Of a stretch of 64,000 nt of DNA, positions 18,563 to 26,218 are shown in pieces (position 1 is the first letter of the stretch; every line of letters begins with the position of its first letter). Under the pieces are notes generated by a model. The model was not told the origin of the DNA. It saw nothing but the letters and a program-made list of their open reading frames with translations, and ran no database searches. Source of the stretch: a bacterium (GTDB taxonomy: Bacteria; JACRDZ01; JAQUKH01); the NCBI GenBank assembly GCA_028719205.1, contig JAQUKH010000001.1, positions 133,040 through 197,039 of the forward strand, given 5' to 3'. The position numbers were made by a program, and so were the translations under genes.

Positions 18563-19340
18563 TATTTTTTTCCAATATTAATCTAAGCCCTTTTAAAGTC
18601 AGAAAAGGATCAACAATATCAATACTTTTAACATCTTTAGATAAAAATCCGGATAGTCCGCCTGTGGCTATAACTTTAGAATTCTCCTTAAATTTTAATT
18701 CTTTTTTAAGCGCGCGGATAATGCCTTCTGTCTGAAAAATAGTACCATAGTACAATCCTGAATTTATTCCATCAACAGTATTTTTACCAATGATATTTAA
18801 TGGTTTAATTATTTCAACCTTTGGCAGTTTTGCCGTTTTTAAATATAATACTTCCGCTGATATCTTTATACCGGGGAGAATAATACCCCCCAGATATTCT
18901 CCTTTTTCACTAACACAATCATAAGTTGTGGCAGTCCCGTAATCTACAATGATAACCGGCCCTTTATATTCCTTGAACCCGCCTACCGCGTTCGCGATCC
19001 TATCCGCTCCAAGTTCTTCAGGATTATCTATGACAATCTTAATATCCAAATTTATTTTATTTCCTGCCTCGATCGGAATAATATTTAAATATTTTTGGCT
19101 GAACTTTCTAACTTCCTTACCTGTTTCAGGAACTACGTTTGAGATAATGAACGCCTTTATTTTCTTTGACGATACATTAATTTGTTTGATAAAGCCGTCA
19201 ATTAAGGAAATATACTCATTTGTTTTTCTTCCCTTAACCGTATCAAACCGCCAGCTTTTGAGTAATTTCATACCTTTAAAAATACCGACACTCGTTTGAG
19301 TATTACCAATATCAAAGGCTAGATAGTAATTATCGTTCAT
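18552..19340 (-). CDS. coaX: Type III pantothenate kinase CoaX
   Basis: First step of coenzyme A synthesis. ASKHA fold with phosphate loop DIGNTQTSVG near residue 10, PEELGADRIANAVGG for pantothenate binding and VDYGTATTYDCV for catalysis. 262 residues is normal. AAGGGG lies upstream of the ATG. It follows birA as in many bacteria, where birA-coaX pairing is common. Confidence 0.95.
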   Translation of the reverse strand: MNDNYYLAFDIGNTQTSVGIFKGMKLLKSWRFDTVKGRKTNEYISLIDGFIKQINVSSKKIKAFIISNVVPETGKEVRKFSQKYLNIIPIEAGNKINLDIKIVIDNPEELGADRIANAVGGFKEYKGPVIIVDYGTATTYDCVSEKGEYLGGIILPGIKISAEVLYLKTAKLPKVEIIKPLNIIGKNTVDGINSGLYYGTIFQTEGIIRALKKELKFKENSKVIATGGLSGFLSKDVKSIDIVDPFLTLKGLRLILEKNIDK

Positions 19341-19376
19341 TATTACCCCTTAAAATTAGAATCTTCTCATTCGTTA

Positions 19377-20348
19377 TTAATTAATAATATCACCGCTGCT
19401 AATTTTTATTAACTTCCCGGATTTATCTTTTAATATAAGGCATCCGCTTTCATCAATCCTGATCGCCTTGCCTTTTATAATACCGGTTTGTGTTTCAACA
19501 TTGATCATTTTGCCAAGATTACAACATAATTCAGAATAAATTCTAATAATATCATTTTTATTACCCGGGAATCTCAGATATCTATTTTCAATATTTTCTA
19601 AAATACCAACTAATAATTTTACGCGTGATATTATATTCCCTTTAGCAATTTTTAATGAGCTTGCCTTATCCTTTAAATATTTCGGATAATCTTTTGTGTT
19701 AAGATTTACATCGATTCCAATTCCGATTATCAGGAAATTTATTTTATCAATTTCCGCTTTCATCTCCAAAAGTATCCCGCCGATCTTTTTGTTATTTACC
19801 AGCAGGTCGTTCGGCCATTTTATATTTACATCCAGATCCTGTGTTCTTTTTATCGTTTCCGCGCAGGCAACAGCTGTTAATAAAGGCATTAATGTTATAT
19901 CAGAAAAATTGAACTTAGGTTTTAAAATGAGCGAGAACCACAAGCCTTTTCCTTTAGGAGAAAACCATTCCCTTCCCATTCTGCCACGGCCGTTAGTTTG
20001 AGATTCTGCGATAAATACAGCGCCTTCATCATTGTTTTTCAAAGCGTATTGATACGCCAGGTCATTTGTTGAACCGGCTTTCTCAAAAAATAATATTTTT
20101 TTACCGATTGTTTTTGTATTTAATTCAGAAAATATCTCTTCCGGCGTAAAACATTCTTTTTTGCCGGTCAAATAATAACCTTTACGAGGTATCGACCTGA
20201 TATCATAACCTTCGCTTTTTAAGATATTGATCTTTTTCCATATCGCCGTTCGTGAAACATTATTTTTATTACTTAATTTGCTCCCGGAAATAATATTCCC
20301 GTTCTTCAGTTCTTCTAATATTCCTGATGACAGCTTTAATGATTTCAT
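19377..20348 (-). CDS. birA: Bifunctional biotin ligase/bio repressor BirA
   Basis: Attaches biotin to carboxyl-carrier protein and, with its DNA-binding domain, represses bio genes. Winged-helix HTH at about 1-65 (GSKLSNKNNVSRTAIWKKIN is the recognition region), then the ligase core with GRGRMGREWFSP and KWPNDLLVNNKKIGGILLE, and a small C-terminal beta domain. The HTH makes it a candidate regulator of the operator found upstream of bioB in the same operon. It overlaps nadC by 4 bases. Confidence 0.94.
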   Translation of the reverse strand: MKSLKLSSGILEELKNGNIISGSKLSNKNNVSRTAIWKKINILKSEGYDIRSIPRKGYYLTGKKECFTPEEIFSELNTKTIGKKILFFEKAGSTNDLAYQYALKNNDEGAVFIAESQTNGRGRMGREWFSPKGKGLWFSLILKPKFNFSDITLMPLLTAVACAETIKRTQDLDVNIKWPNDLLVNNKKIGGILLEMKAEIDKINFLIIGIGIDVNLNTKDYPKYLKDKASSLKIAKGNIISRVKLLVGILENIENRYLRFPGNKNDIIRIYSELCCNLGKMINVETQTGIIKGKAIRIDESGCLILKDKSGKLIKISSGDIIN

Positions 20349-21277
20349 TTAATTATCAGGCTCATATCCAGCGCTTTGGCTGAGTGTGTAATCGCCCCGA
20401 TGGAAATATAATCCACTCCTGTCCGCGCGATTTGTTTTACATTATTCAAATTAATATTTCCCGAAGCCTCAAGTTTTATCTTCTCAGGAACGATTCCGCG
20501 GGCTTTTTTCATATCAGATATTTTCATATTATCGAGCATAATAATATCCGGCGAATAATGAATTGCCTCTATAAGTTCTTTAATATTTTGCACTTCAATT
20601 TCCACTAATTTATTTTTTACGGCCTTTTTTTTCAGGAGCTCAAATATTTTTGTTATTCCATTATTTATTTTTATATGATTTTCTTTGATCAGTATCATAT
20701 CATCCAGGCCAAAACGATGATTAAAACAGCCGCCGGCCTTTACAGAGTATTTTTCTAAAAATCTATACAGGGGCATTGTTTTGCGCGTATCCAGTATTTT
20801 AACAGAATGCGGTTTTATCATTTTATTAAATTTATTTGATAATGTTGCTATCCCTGAAAAATGCTGAAGAAAATTCAATGCCACTCTTTCCCCTTTAAGA
20901 ATAGAATCAGCCGGGCCTGATATAACAGCGATAACATCTCCATTTTTTACTTCATCCCCGTCTTTTTTATTAAAAGATATTTTAATATTTTTATTTATCA
21001 ATAAATATATATCCCTGACAATGAACAAACATGAAAGGACTCCGGTTTCTTTGGCCCTGATCTCCGCGCGAACGGTCTTATTTTTTGGAATTAGATAAAA
21101 GGATGTTATATCCGTACCGTTAATATCTTCTTTTAAAGCAGATTTGAGCATTTGCGGATAACTTATCGGAAAATATCCTTTAAATTTTTTACTATTTAGA
21201 ATTTTACTATTAAATATCTCAGGCAGGGAAACAGCATTATTTTCGGCAAAACAATGTGTGGTTCTTCTAGAGAACAT
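20345..21277 (-). CDS. nadC: Quinolinate phosphoribosyltransferase NadC
   Basis: Converts quinolinate and PRPP to nicotinate mononucleotide in NAD synthesis. Core motifs ERVALNFLQHFSGIAT, LDTRKTMPLYR and GLDDMILIKENHI are intact. The first 42 residues of this frame are not family-like and contain a low-complexity NSKILNSKKF; no Shine-Dalgarno site precedes either 21277 or the ATG at 21151 (residue 43), where homology begins. The start is therefore uncertain and the mature enzyme is probably about 268-310 residues. nadA and nadB are not in the window. Confidence 0.9.
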   Translation of the reverse strand: MFSRRTTHCFAENNAVSLPEIFNSKILNSKKFKGYFPISYPQMLKSALKEDINGTDITSFYLIPKNKTVRAEIRAKETGVLSCLFIVRDIYLLINKNIKISFNKKDGDEVKNGDVIAVISGPADSILKGERVALNFLQHFSGIATLSNKFNKMIKPHSVKILDTRKTMPLYRFLEKYSVKAGGCFNHRFGLDDMILIKENHIKINNGITKIFELLKKKAVKNKLVEIEVQNIKELIEAIHYSPDIIMLDNMKISDMKKARGIVPEKIKLEASGNINLNNVKQIARTGVDYISIGAITHSAKALDMSLIIK

Positions 21278-21548
21278 AATTTTTACGTTTGGCTATATCT
21301 TCTCTTGTTTTCATGTACATAGCCTTATATTCAGAACTACCTTCAGGTATATTGCGGGAATAAGAACTCATTATCTTTTTTGTTTCAGCTTCGATTTCAT
21401 CTTCAATTGACAAGTCATTAATGATTATTTTCTTAACAAACTCTATTAATTCATCCTCATCCAGATCCGAATAAATGAGATCATCATCCAATATCCTGCC
21501 TACTATCTTATAACTTAGATCAACTATCCTGTCTTCACTTAAACGCAC
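21267..21548 (-). CDS. DUF507 family protein (second copy)
   Basis: 93 residues, charged and helical, with MRLSEDRIVDLSYKI at the start and EDEIEAETKKI plus a terminal KTREDIAKRKNYV, all typical of DUF507. Function unknown. It overlaps nadC by 11 bases and follows a paralogue of the same length. Position between biotin and NAD genes hints at a housekeeping role but proves nothing. Confidence 0.8.
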   Translation of the reverse strand: MRLSEDRIVDLSYKIVGRILDDDLIYSDLDEDELIEFVKKIIINDLSIEDEIEAETKKIMSSYSRNIPEGSSEYKAMYMKTREDIAKRKNYVL

Positions 21549-21565
21549 TTTAATGGCTCCTTATT

Positions 21566-21847
21566 TTATATAACAAAACCTTTCTGTTTCACTAGCCTGT
21601 CTTTAACCTTTTTCAGAAGGCTATAATGGTCTATTGATCCATCCTTAATCTCTTTCTGATGTTGTTCTATTATCATTTTTGCTTCCTTGTCAATATCATC
21701 TTCCTGTTTCATATTCTCTAATATAACGCCGGATATCTTAGTTTGTAAAACATCTAAAGTAGCATTTAATGTAATTCCCTTATAACCTTGCATTTTTAAG
21801 GCAATCTCTTTTCCCATATTTACAATTTTGTCTTCATTAATACGCAT
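21566..21847 (-). CDS. DUF507 family protein (first copy)
   Basis: The start at 21847 (MRINEDKI) is preferred over an ATG 12 bases upstream because GAGG sits about 7 bases before it; this also makes the two paralogues the same length (93). Shared features: MRxxEDxIV start, QEDDIDKEAKMI centre, and VKDRLVKQKGFV end. The two proteins are clearly diverged, so this is an old duplication. They might form a heterodimer. Function unknown. Confidence 0.78.
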   Translation of the reverse strand: MRINEDKIVNMGKEIALKMQGYKGITLNATLDVLQTKISGVILENMKQEDDIDKEAKMIIEQHQKEIKDGSIDHYSLLKKVKDRLVKQKGFVI

Positions 21848-21887
21848 TTTTAACCTCATCTATTAATTTAAAAAAGTAATTTTACCT

Positions 21888-22532
21888 TTATTTGCAGGTT
21901 TTGTCAAGATTAATGAAAGGATTTTTGATAACGCGTATACCTGACAGTTTTTTTATTATTTCCAGATTTGATTTTTCTGAAAGGTCCTCCATATCAGGAC
22001 TTGTTTTATTAAAAACAAGGCAAATTATTTTAATTTTATTTGAAAGTAAAGCATTAATTGTTAACAGGGTATGATTGATGGTTCCAAGGCCCGGACGACA
22101 AACAACTATAACGGAAAGACCTAATTTTTTAATAAGATCAATAACAAAATAATTTTTTTTGATAGGTACCAGAACCCCCCCTATCCCCTCAACTACCATA
22201 AATTCATGTTTTTTGCATAATTTTTCATATGATGAATATATTTTGTTTAAATTTATCTCTCTTTTTTCAATTAATGAAGCAGGATACGGAGCAATCTGTG
22301 TTTTAAAACAAATTGGATTAATAAGTTCCAACGGATCACTCACCCCTGCCGCTTTTTTCAATATTAAAGCGTCATTTGAAACAAAATGGTTTCCCCTTTT
22401 TTTGCCTCCGCTTCCAACCGGTTTCATAATACCGACATTAATACCTTTTTCCTTTAAGCCGCACGCAATTGCCGCGCTAATTATTGTTTTGCCAACCCCG
22501 GTATCGGTTCCTGTAATAAATATTCCCCGCAT
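21888..22532 (-). CDS. bioD: Dethiobiotin synthetase BioD
   Basis: ATP-dependent ring closure to dethiobiotin. P-loop GTDTGVGKT at residues 8-16, switch-like MKPVGSGG and VVEGIGGVLVPI motifs. 214 residues is typical. Three bases follow the bioA stop. It ends the biotin part of the operon. Confidence 0.94.
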   Translation of the reverse strand: MRGIFITGTDTGVGKTIISAAIACGLKEKGINVGIMKPVGSGGKKRGNHFVSNDALILKKAAGVSDPLELINPICFKTQIAPYPASLIEKREINLNKIYSSYEKLCKKHEFMVVEGIGGVLVPIKKNYFVIDLIKKLGLSVIVVCRPGLGTINHTLLTINALLSNKIKIICLVFNKTSPDMEDLSEKSNLEIIKKLSGIRVIKNPFINLDKTCK

Positions 22533-22535
22533 AGA

Positions 22536-23888
22536 TCAAATTTCCTCTGTAACCTTTTTTATCGCTTTATGAACAATATCAAGCATAGCTTTTATTTCAT
22601 TTTTTAAAATTGATAACGGCGGCATCAAGACGATCACGTTACCAAGAGGCCTGATAATAAGTCCGTTTTTGCGCGCTTCCTTAGTAACTTTTATACCGAT
22701 CTTTTCATCCCATAAATATGGAACTTTCGTTCTTTTATTTTTCACAAGCTCAAGCCCAACCATCATTCCGCATTGACGGATATCACCAACATGTTCTAAT
22801 TCTATAAATTTTTCTAAATTATTTTTAAAATATTCAATTTTCGGTATCAATCTTTTTAATGTTTCCTCTTTTTTAAATATTTTTAAATTGGCCAATGCAA
22901 CCGCGCACCCTATAGGGTTACCGGTGTAACTGTGCCCATGGAAAAATGTTTTCATTTCCTTATAATCACCCAAAAATGCTTTATAAATATTTTCTTTCAC
23001 TAATGTAGCGGCTAAGGGAATATAGCCTCCTGTAATACCTTTAGCTATACACATAATATCAGGTATTACATTTTCCCGCTCACAGGCAAACATCGTCCCT
23101 GTCCGTCCAAATCCTGTAGCTACTTCATCAGCGATCAGCAGGATATTGTATTTATCGCAAAGCCTTCTCACTTCATCCAGAAAACCGGGTGGCGCAACGA
23201 TCATCCCGCCTGCACCCTGTATCAACGGTTCAATAATTAAACCCGCTATTTTATTATGATTTTTTTTGATCAATATTTCTAACTTATTAACACATCTGCT
23301 TTTATTTATATTTTTACAATTATGTTTTTCTTTGCACCGATAACAATATGGATATTCCGCGAAAATTGTTTTAAAGAGCAATGACCTGTAACATTGATGA
23401 AAAAGGCCGATTCCCCCGACACTTACAGCGCCAACTGTATCGCCGTGATATGCATTCTTAAAAGCGATGAAATTTTTCTTTTTTGGTTCAGGATCAGCCT
23501 TTTGCTTCCAATATTGAAAAGCAATTTTTAACGCGATTTCAACCGATGTCGCGCCATTATCCGAATAAAATAGCTTAGTTAATCCTTTTGGCGCGATATT
23601 AATAAGTTTTTCAGCAAGTTCAATAGCGGCAGGATGAGACAAACCTAAAAGCGTGGAATGAGCTATTTTTTTTAATTGAGACCTGAAAGCGTCATTTAAT
23701 TCTTTTTTTTGATGTCCATGAACTGTCAACCACAACGAAGAAACACCATCAATATACTTATTTCCATAAATATCATACAAATAGACCCCTTTTCCTTTTT
23801 CTATTATAAGGGGCACTTCAGAACAATAATCCTTCATCTGAGTAAAGGGATGCCATATGTATTTTTTGTCTTTTTCCTCCAAACTCAT
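22536..23888 (-). CDS. bioA: Adenosylmethionine-8-amino-7-oxononanoate aminotransferase BioA
   Basis: PLP aminotransferase of biotin synthesis. WHPFTQM at 12-18 is the BioA signature, AYHGDT and ADEVATGFGRTG are PLP-site motifs, and Lys283 in CIAKGITGGYIP is the PLP lysine. A Cys-rich insert at about 181-200 (CYRCKEKHNCKNINKSRC) resembles a metal-binding knuckle seen in a subset of BioA enzymes. Its ATG overlaps the bioB stop as ATGA. Confidence 0.95.
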   Translation of the reverse strand: MSLEEKDKKYIWHPFTQMKDYCSEVPLIIEKGKGVYLYDIYGNKYIDGVSSLWLTVHGHQKKELNDAFRSQLKKIAHSTLLGLSHPAAIELAEKLINIAPKGLTKLFYSDNGATSVEIALKIAFQYWKQKADPEPKKKNFIAFKNAYHGDTVGAVSVGGIGLFHQCYRSLLFKTIFAEYPYCYRCKEKHNCKNINKSRCVNKLEILIKKNHNKIAGLIIEPLIQGAGGMIVAPPGFLDEVRRLCDKYNILLIADEVATGFGRTGTMFACERENVIPDIMCIAKGITGGYIPLAATLVKENIYKAFLGDYKEMKTFFHGHSYTGNPIGCAVALANLKIFKKEETLKRLIPKIEYFKNNLEKFIELEHVGDIRQCGMMVGLELVKNKRTKVPYLWDEKIGIKVTKEARKNGLIIRPLGNVIVLMPPLSILKNEIKAMLDIVHKAIKKVTEEI

Positions 23889-24880
23889 AAATTAACCTCT
23901 AGACCCAGATCCTCGATCATTTCCCAATCTAATTCATGAGGCCGGCCCGCTGTAGTCAAATAATTTCCGATCATCATACCGCTCGCGCCGGCATAAAATA
24001 TCCAGCTTTGAAGCTGTCTGAGATTTTTCTCCCTGCCTCCGCACACCTTAATATCTCTTGATGGCAGTATAATTCTAAAAATAGAAATAATATTAAGTAT
24101 TTCCATCGGTTCCAAAGGAGGCTGCTTTTCTAATGGCGTACCGGGAATAGGATTAAGAAAATTAAGCGGAATTGAATCAACTTCAAGTTCTCGCAGTGAA
24201 AATGCAAGGTCAAGGCGGTCGTCCCATGTTTCACCCATTCCAAATATACCTCCTGAACATGCCTGCAGACCGTATTTTTTCACTATTTTAACTGTTTTTA
24301 CCCGGTCAGCCCAGGTATGCGTTGTGCAAATTTCCTTAAAAAATCGTTCTGATGTCTCCAGATTATGATGATAGCGGGTTATGCCTGCATCCTTTAACAT
24401 TTTGCAGGTTTCATCGGTTAATTCGCCTAAGGAGGCACAAGGCTTAATATCTATTTCATTTGATATTCGTTTTACCGCGGAAATTATCCTTAAAAGGTCA
24501 CTCTTCTTCTCTATGCTGCATCCGCTGGTAATAAGGCCATACCTGCTTGCCTTTAATCCCTTTATCCTTCTGGCGCCTTCCAGCATTTCATTTTCTTCTA
24601 CCAACGGATATGTCTTAACATTTGCTGAGTTATGTCCTGATTGCGCGCAATATTTACAATCTTCCGAACAATTTCCTGATTTAATATTCGCGATCCCGCA
24701 AAGATTGATTTTATCACTAAAATATTTTTCACGTATCTTATTTGCAAGGTGATGTATTTCAAAGGGGCTTTTCTGAATTAAGGAAACAATTTCAGCCGCT
24801 TCAACCCTGCCTATATCAATACCACGGCTTAATTTTTGCTCAATTTTATCTATAAATGATTTTATTTTCATATTTCCCAT
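23885..24880 (-). CDS. bioB: Biotin synthase BioB
   Basis: Radical SAM enzyme that inserts sulfur into dethiobiotin. CSEDCKYC (Cys71, Cys75, Cys78) binds the 4Fe-4S cluster; YHHNLETS and the C-terminal GGREKNLRQLQ region bind substrate and the 2Fe-2S cluster. 331 residues is normal. The ATG at 24880 has no Shine-Dalgarno site; a second ATG at 24871 has GGGA about 5 bases upstream and may be the true start. First gene of the coenzyme operon. bioF and a pimelate-forming gene are missing here. Confidence 0.95.
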   Translation of the reverse strand: MGNMKIKSFIDKIEQKLSRGIDIGRVEAAEIVSLIQKSPFEIHHLANKIREKYFSDKINLCGIANIKSGNCSEDCKYCAQSGHNSANVKTYPLVEENEMLEGARRIKGLKASRYGLITSGCSIEKKSDLLRIISAVKRISNEIDIKPCASLGELTDETCKMLKDAGITRYHHNLETSERFFKEICTTHTWADRVKTVKIVKKYGLQACSGGIFGMGETWDDRLDLAFSLRELEVDSIPLNFLNPIPGTPLEKQPPLEPMEILNIISIFRIILPSRDIKVCGGREKNLRQLQSWIFYAGASGMMIGNYLTTAGRPHELDWEMIEDLGLEVNL

Positions 24881-24896
24881 TTATTTATTTTTATAC

Positions 24897-24926
24897 ATTA
24901 TAATACATATATTAATTTATTGTCAA
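24897..24926 (-). promoter_or_regulatory. Consensus promoter for bioB operon
   Basis: Minus strand: -35 TTGACA (24921-24926), 18-base spacer, -10 TATAAT (24897-24902). Both hexamers perfect. The predicted start near 24890 leaves about 9 bases before the ATG at 24880 and 18 before the ATG at 24871. The -35 lies inside the probable BirA operator. Confidence 0.7.
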
Positions 24927-24950
24927 CTATAGTTTATTTATGGTTTACCT
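24920..24950. promoter_or_regulatory. Probable BirA operator
   Basis: Half-sites TTGTCAACT (24920-24928) and GGTTTACCT (24942-24950), 13 bases apart, resemble the BirA consensus TTGTAAACC ... GGTTTACAA, with two mismatches in each half. The usual gap is about 14-16 bases, so spacing is slightly short. It covers the bioB -35 and lies just upstream of the divergent promoter for the gene at 25001. The operon it would control includes birA itself. Confidence 0.5.
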
Positions 24951-24961
24951 AAAATTAATTC

Positions 24962-24990
24962 TTGACATAAATATTAAAATGGTCTAATCT
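24962..24990 (+). promoter_or_regulatory. Promoter placing the start next to the ATG at 25001 (leaderless)
   Basis: Plus strand: -35 TTGACA (24962-24967), 17-base spacer, -10 TAATCT (24985-24990). The predicted start near 24997 leaves at most about 4 bases before the ATG; no Shine-Dalgarno site is present. Confidence 0.6.
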
Positions 24991-25000
24991 CTACAAAATA

Positions 25001-26218
25001 ATGAGATATATTTTATTACATACAATCTTGTTTACATTTCTGATAAACGCCGCTTTTTCATCAGATCTTTCCGTTATTCAAACAAACAAAATTTCTCAAA
25101 TTCAGCTTGCTTTAGCTGATAACAAATTAGATTTAAGATCTTTTAAAATTAATTTAGCCGGCAGGATCTTAAATCAGCCTATTATCCTGACCCCTGAAAA
25201 TCTTGGAGAATGGGGAAAGATCTATTTTGAGGTTATTCCGCCTGATAACTATTCTTCAACGTTAAGTATTGACATATCCATAGATGCGGTTACATTCCGG
25301 AAAACCTCAAAAAATTCATTCTATTTTGAATTTGAGCCTGAAGATAATAAAACATATATAATTACTATGCGTGTTTTAACAAATGATAACGCGGAAATAA
25401 GAACATTCAGGGAATATCCGATAACTTTTATAAGATTCCCTGAAAAACATTATTCTCAGCTCATAAAGAATATTATTACAATAGCATTTAACAATAAAGA
25501 TCCTTCTGCTTTTTTAAAACATCTTTCAAACACGTATACTGACCCTGAAAATAACCGTTATGATGAAATAGAAGACAAATTAAACCTGGAATTTAAAAAA
25601 TATAGTAATATTAAATTCACAATAAAAAATTTTGAAATCAGCAGATTGGATTCGGTAAAATTCAAGGTAACGTTTGAATGGACCAAATCATATGAAAAAA
25701 ATGATGGAAATAATATTGAAAATATATTTGGAAAATCAATTTTTATTTTTGAAAATGACCTTATAATTCAAACAAGCGGTGACTCAATATTTATGGATTC
25801 ATCTGTAAATAAGCAATTATCTGCGAATTCCGGGGTGCTTAAAGGCGGAACCGTTAATCTGACGCCGAATGAATCTTTTGAATTTTTAACAGAAACATTT
25901 TATAAAAATGACAGGTTTAAAGGCGATATAGCAGTAAAAAAAGACGGTAATTTTTTATCATTATACGTTCCCGGAGGCGTGATACAGGATATGGGAATAA
26001 CAGCATTATCGGAAATCAAAGAGGCACCTGAGACTGGATATTCAGAAGAAACACAGGTGATCATTGGGCACAGCTATTGTCTCCGGAATAATAACAATAG
26101 ATTCGCAAAACTTCAAATTACTTATGTTGAAGGCTCCGAAATCGGACAAACCTCCGTTCTTGTCAGTATAAATTGGATCTATCAGGAAAAAGAATGCAGG
26201 ATATTAAGGCCTCAATAA
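25001..26218 (+). CDS. Secreted protein of unknown function
   Basis: Not recognised. A signal peptide is clear at residues 1-20 (hydrophobic, ending INAAFSS). Residues 35-150 look beta-rich. The middle (about 150-250) has an alternating helix-strand pattern with SQLIKNIITIAFNNKDPSAF followed by KFTIKNFEISRLDSVKFKVTFEW, which resembles an NTF2-like cone fold. The C-terminal third has a separate beta-rich segment with repeated glycine turns. Single gene with its own promoter; its last 7 bases overlap the convergent dockerin-protein gene. Likely periplasmic or surface. Confidence 0.75.
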   Translation: MRYILLHTILFTFLINAAFSSDLSVIQTNKISQIQLALADNKLDLRSFKINLAGRILNQPIILTPENLGEWGKIYFEVIPPDNYSSTLSIDISIDAVTFRKTSKNSFYFEFEPEDNKTYIITMRVLTNDNAEIRTFREYPITFIRFPEKHYSQLIKNIITIAFNNKDPSAFLKHLSNTYTDPENNRYDEIEDKLNLEFKKYSNIKFTIKNFEISRLDSVKFKVTFEWTKSYEKNDGNNIENIFGKSIFIFENDLIIQTSGDSIFMDSSVNKQLSANSGVLKGGTVNLTPNESFEFLTETFYKNDRFKGDIAVKKDGNFLSLYVPGGVIQDMGITALSEIKEAPETGYSEETQVIIGHSYCLRNNNNRFAKLQITYVEGSEIGQTSVLVSINWIYQEKECRILRPQ

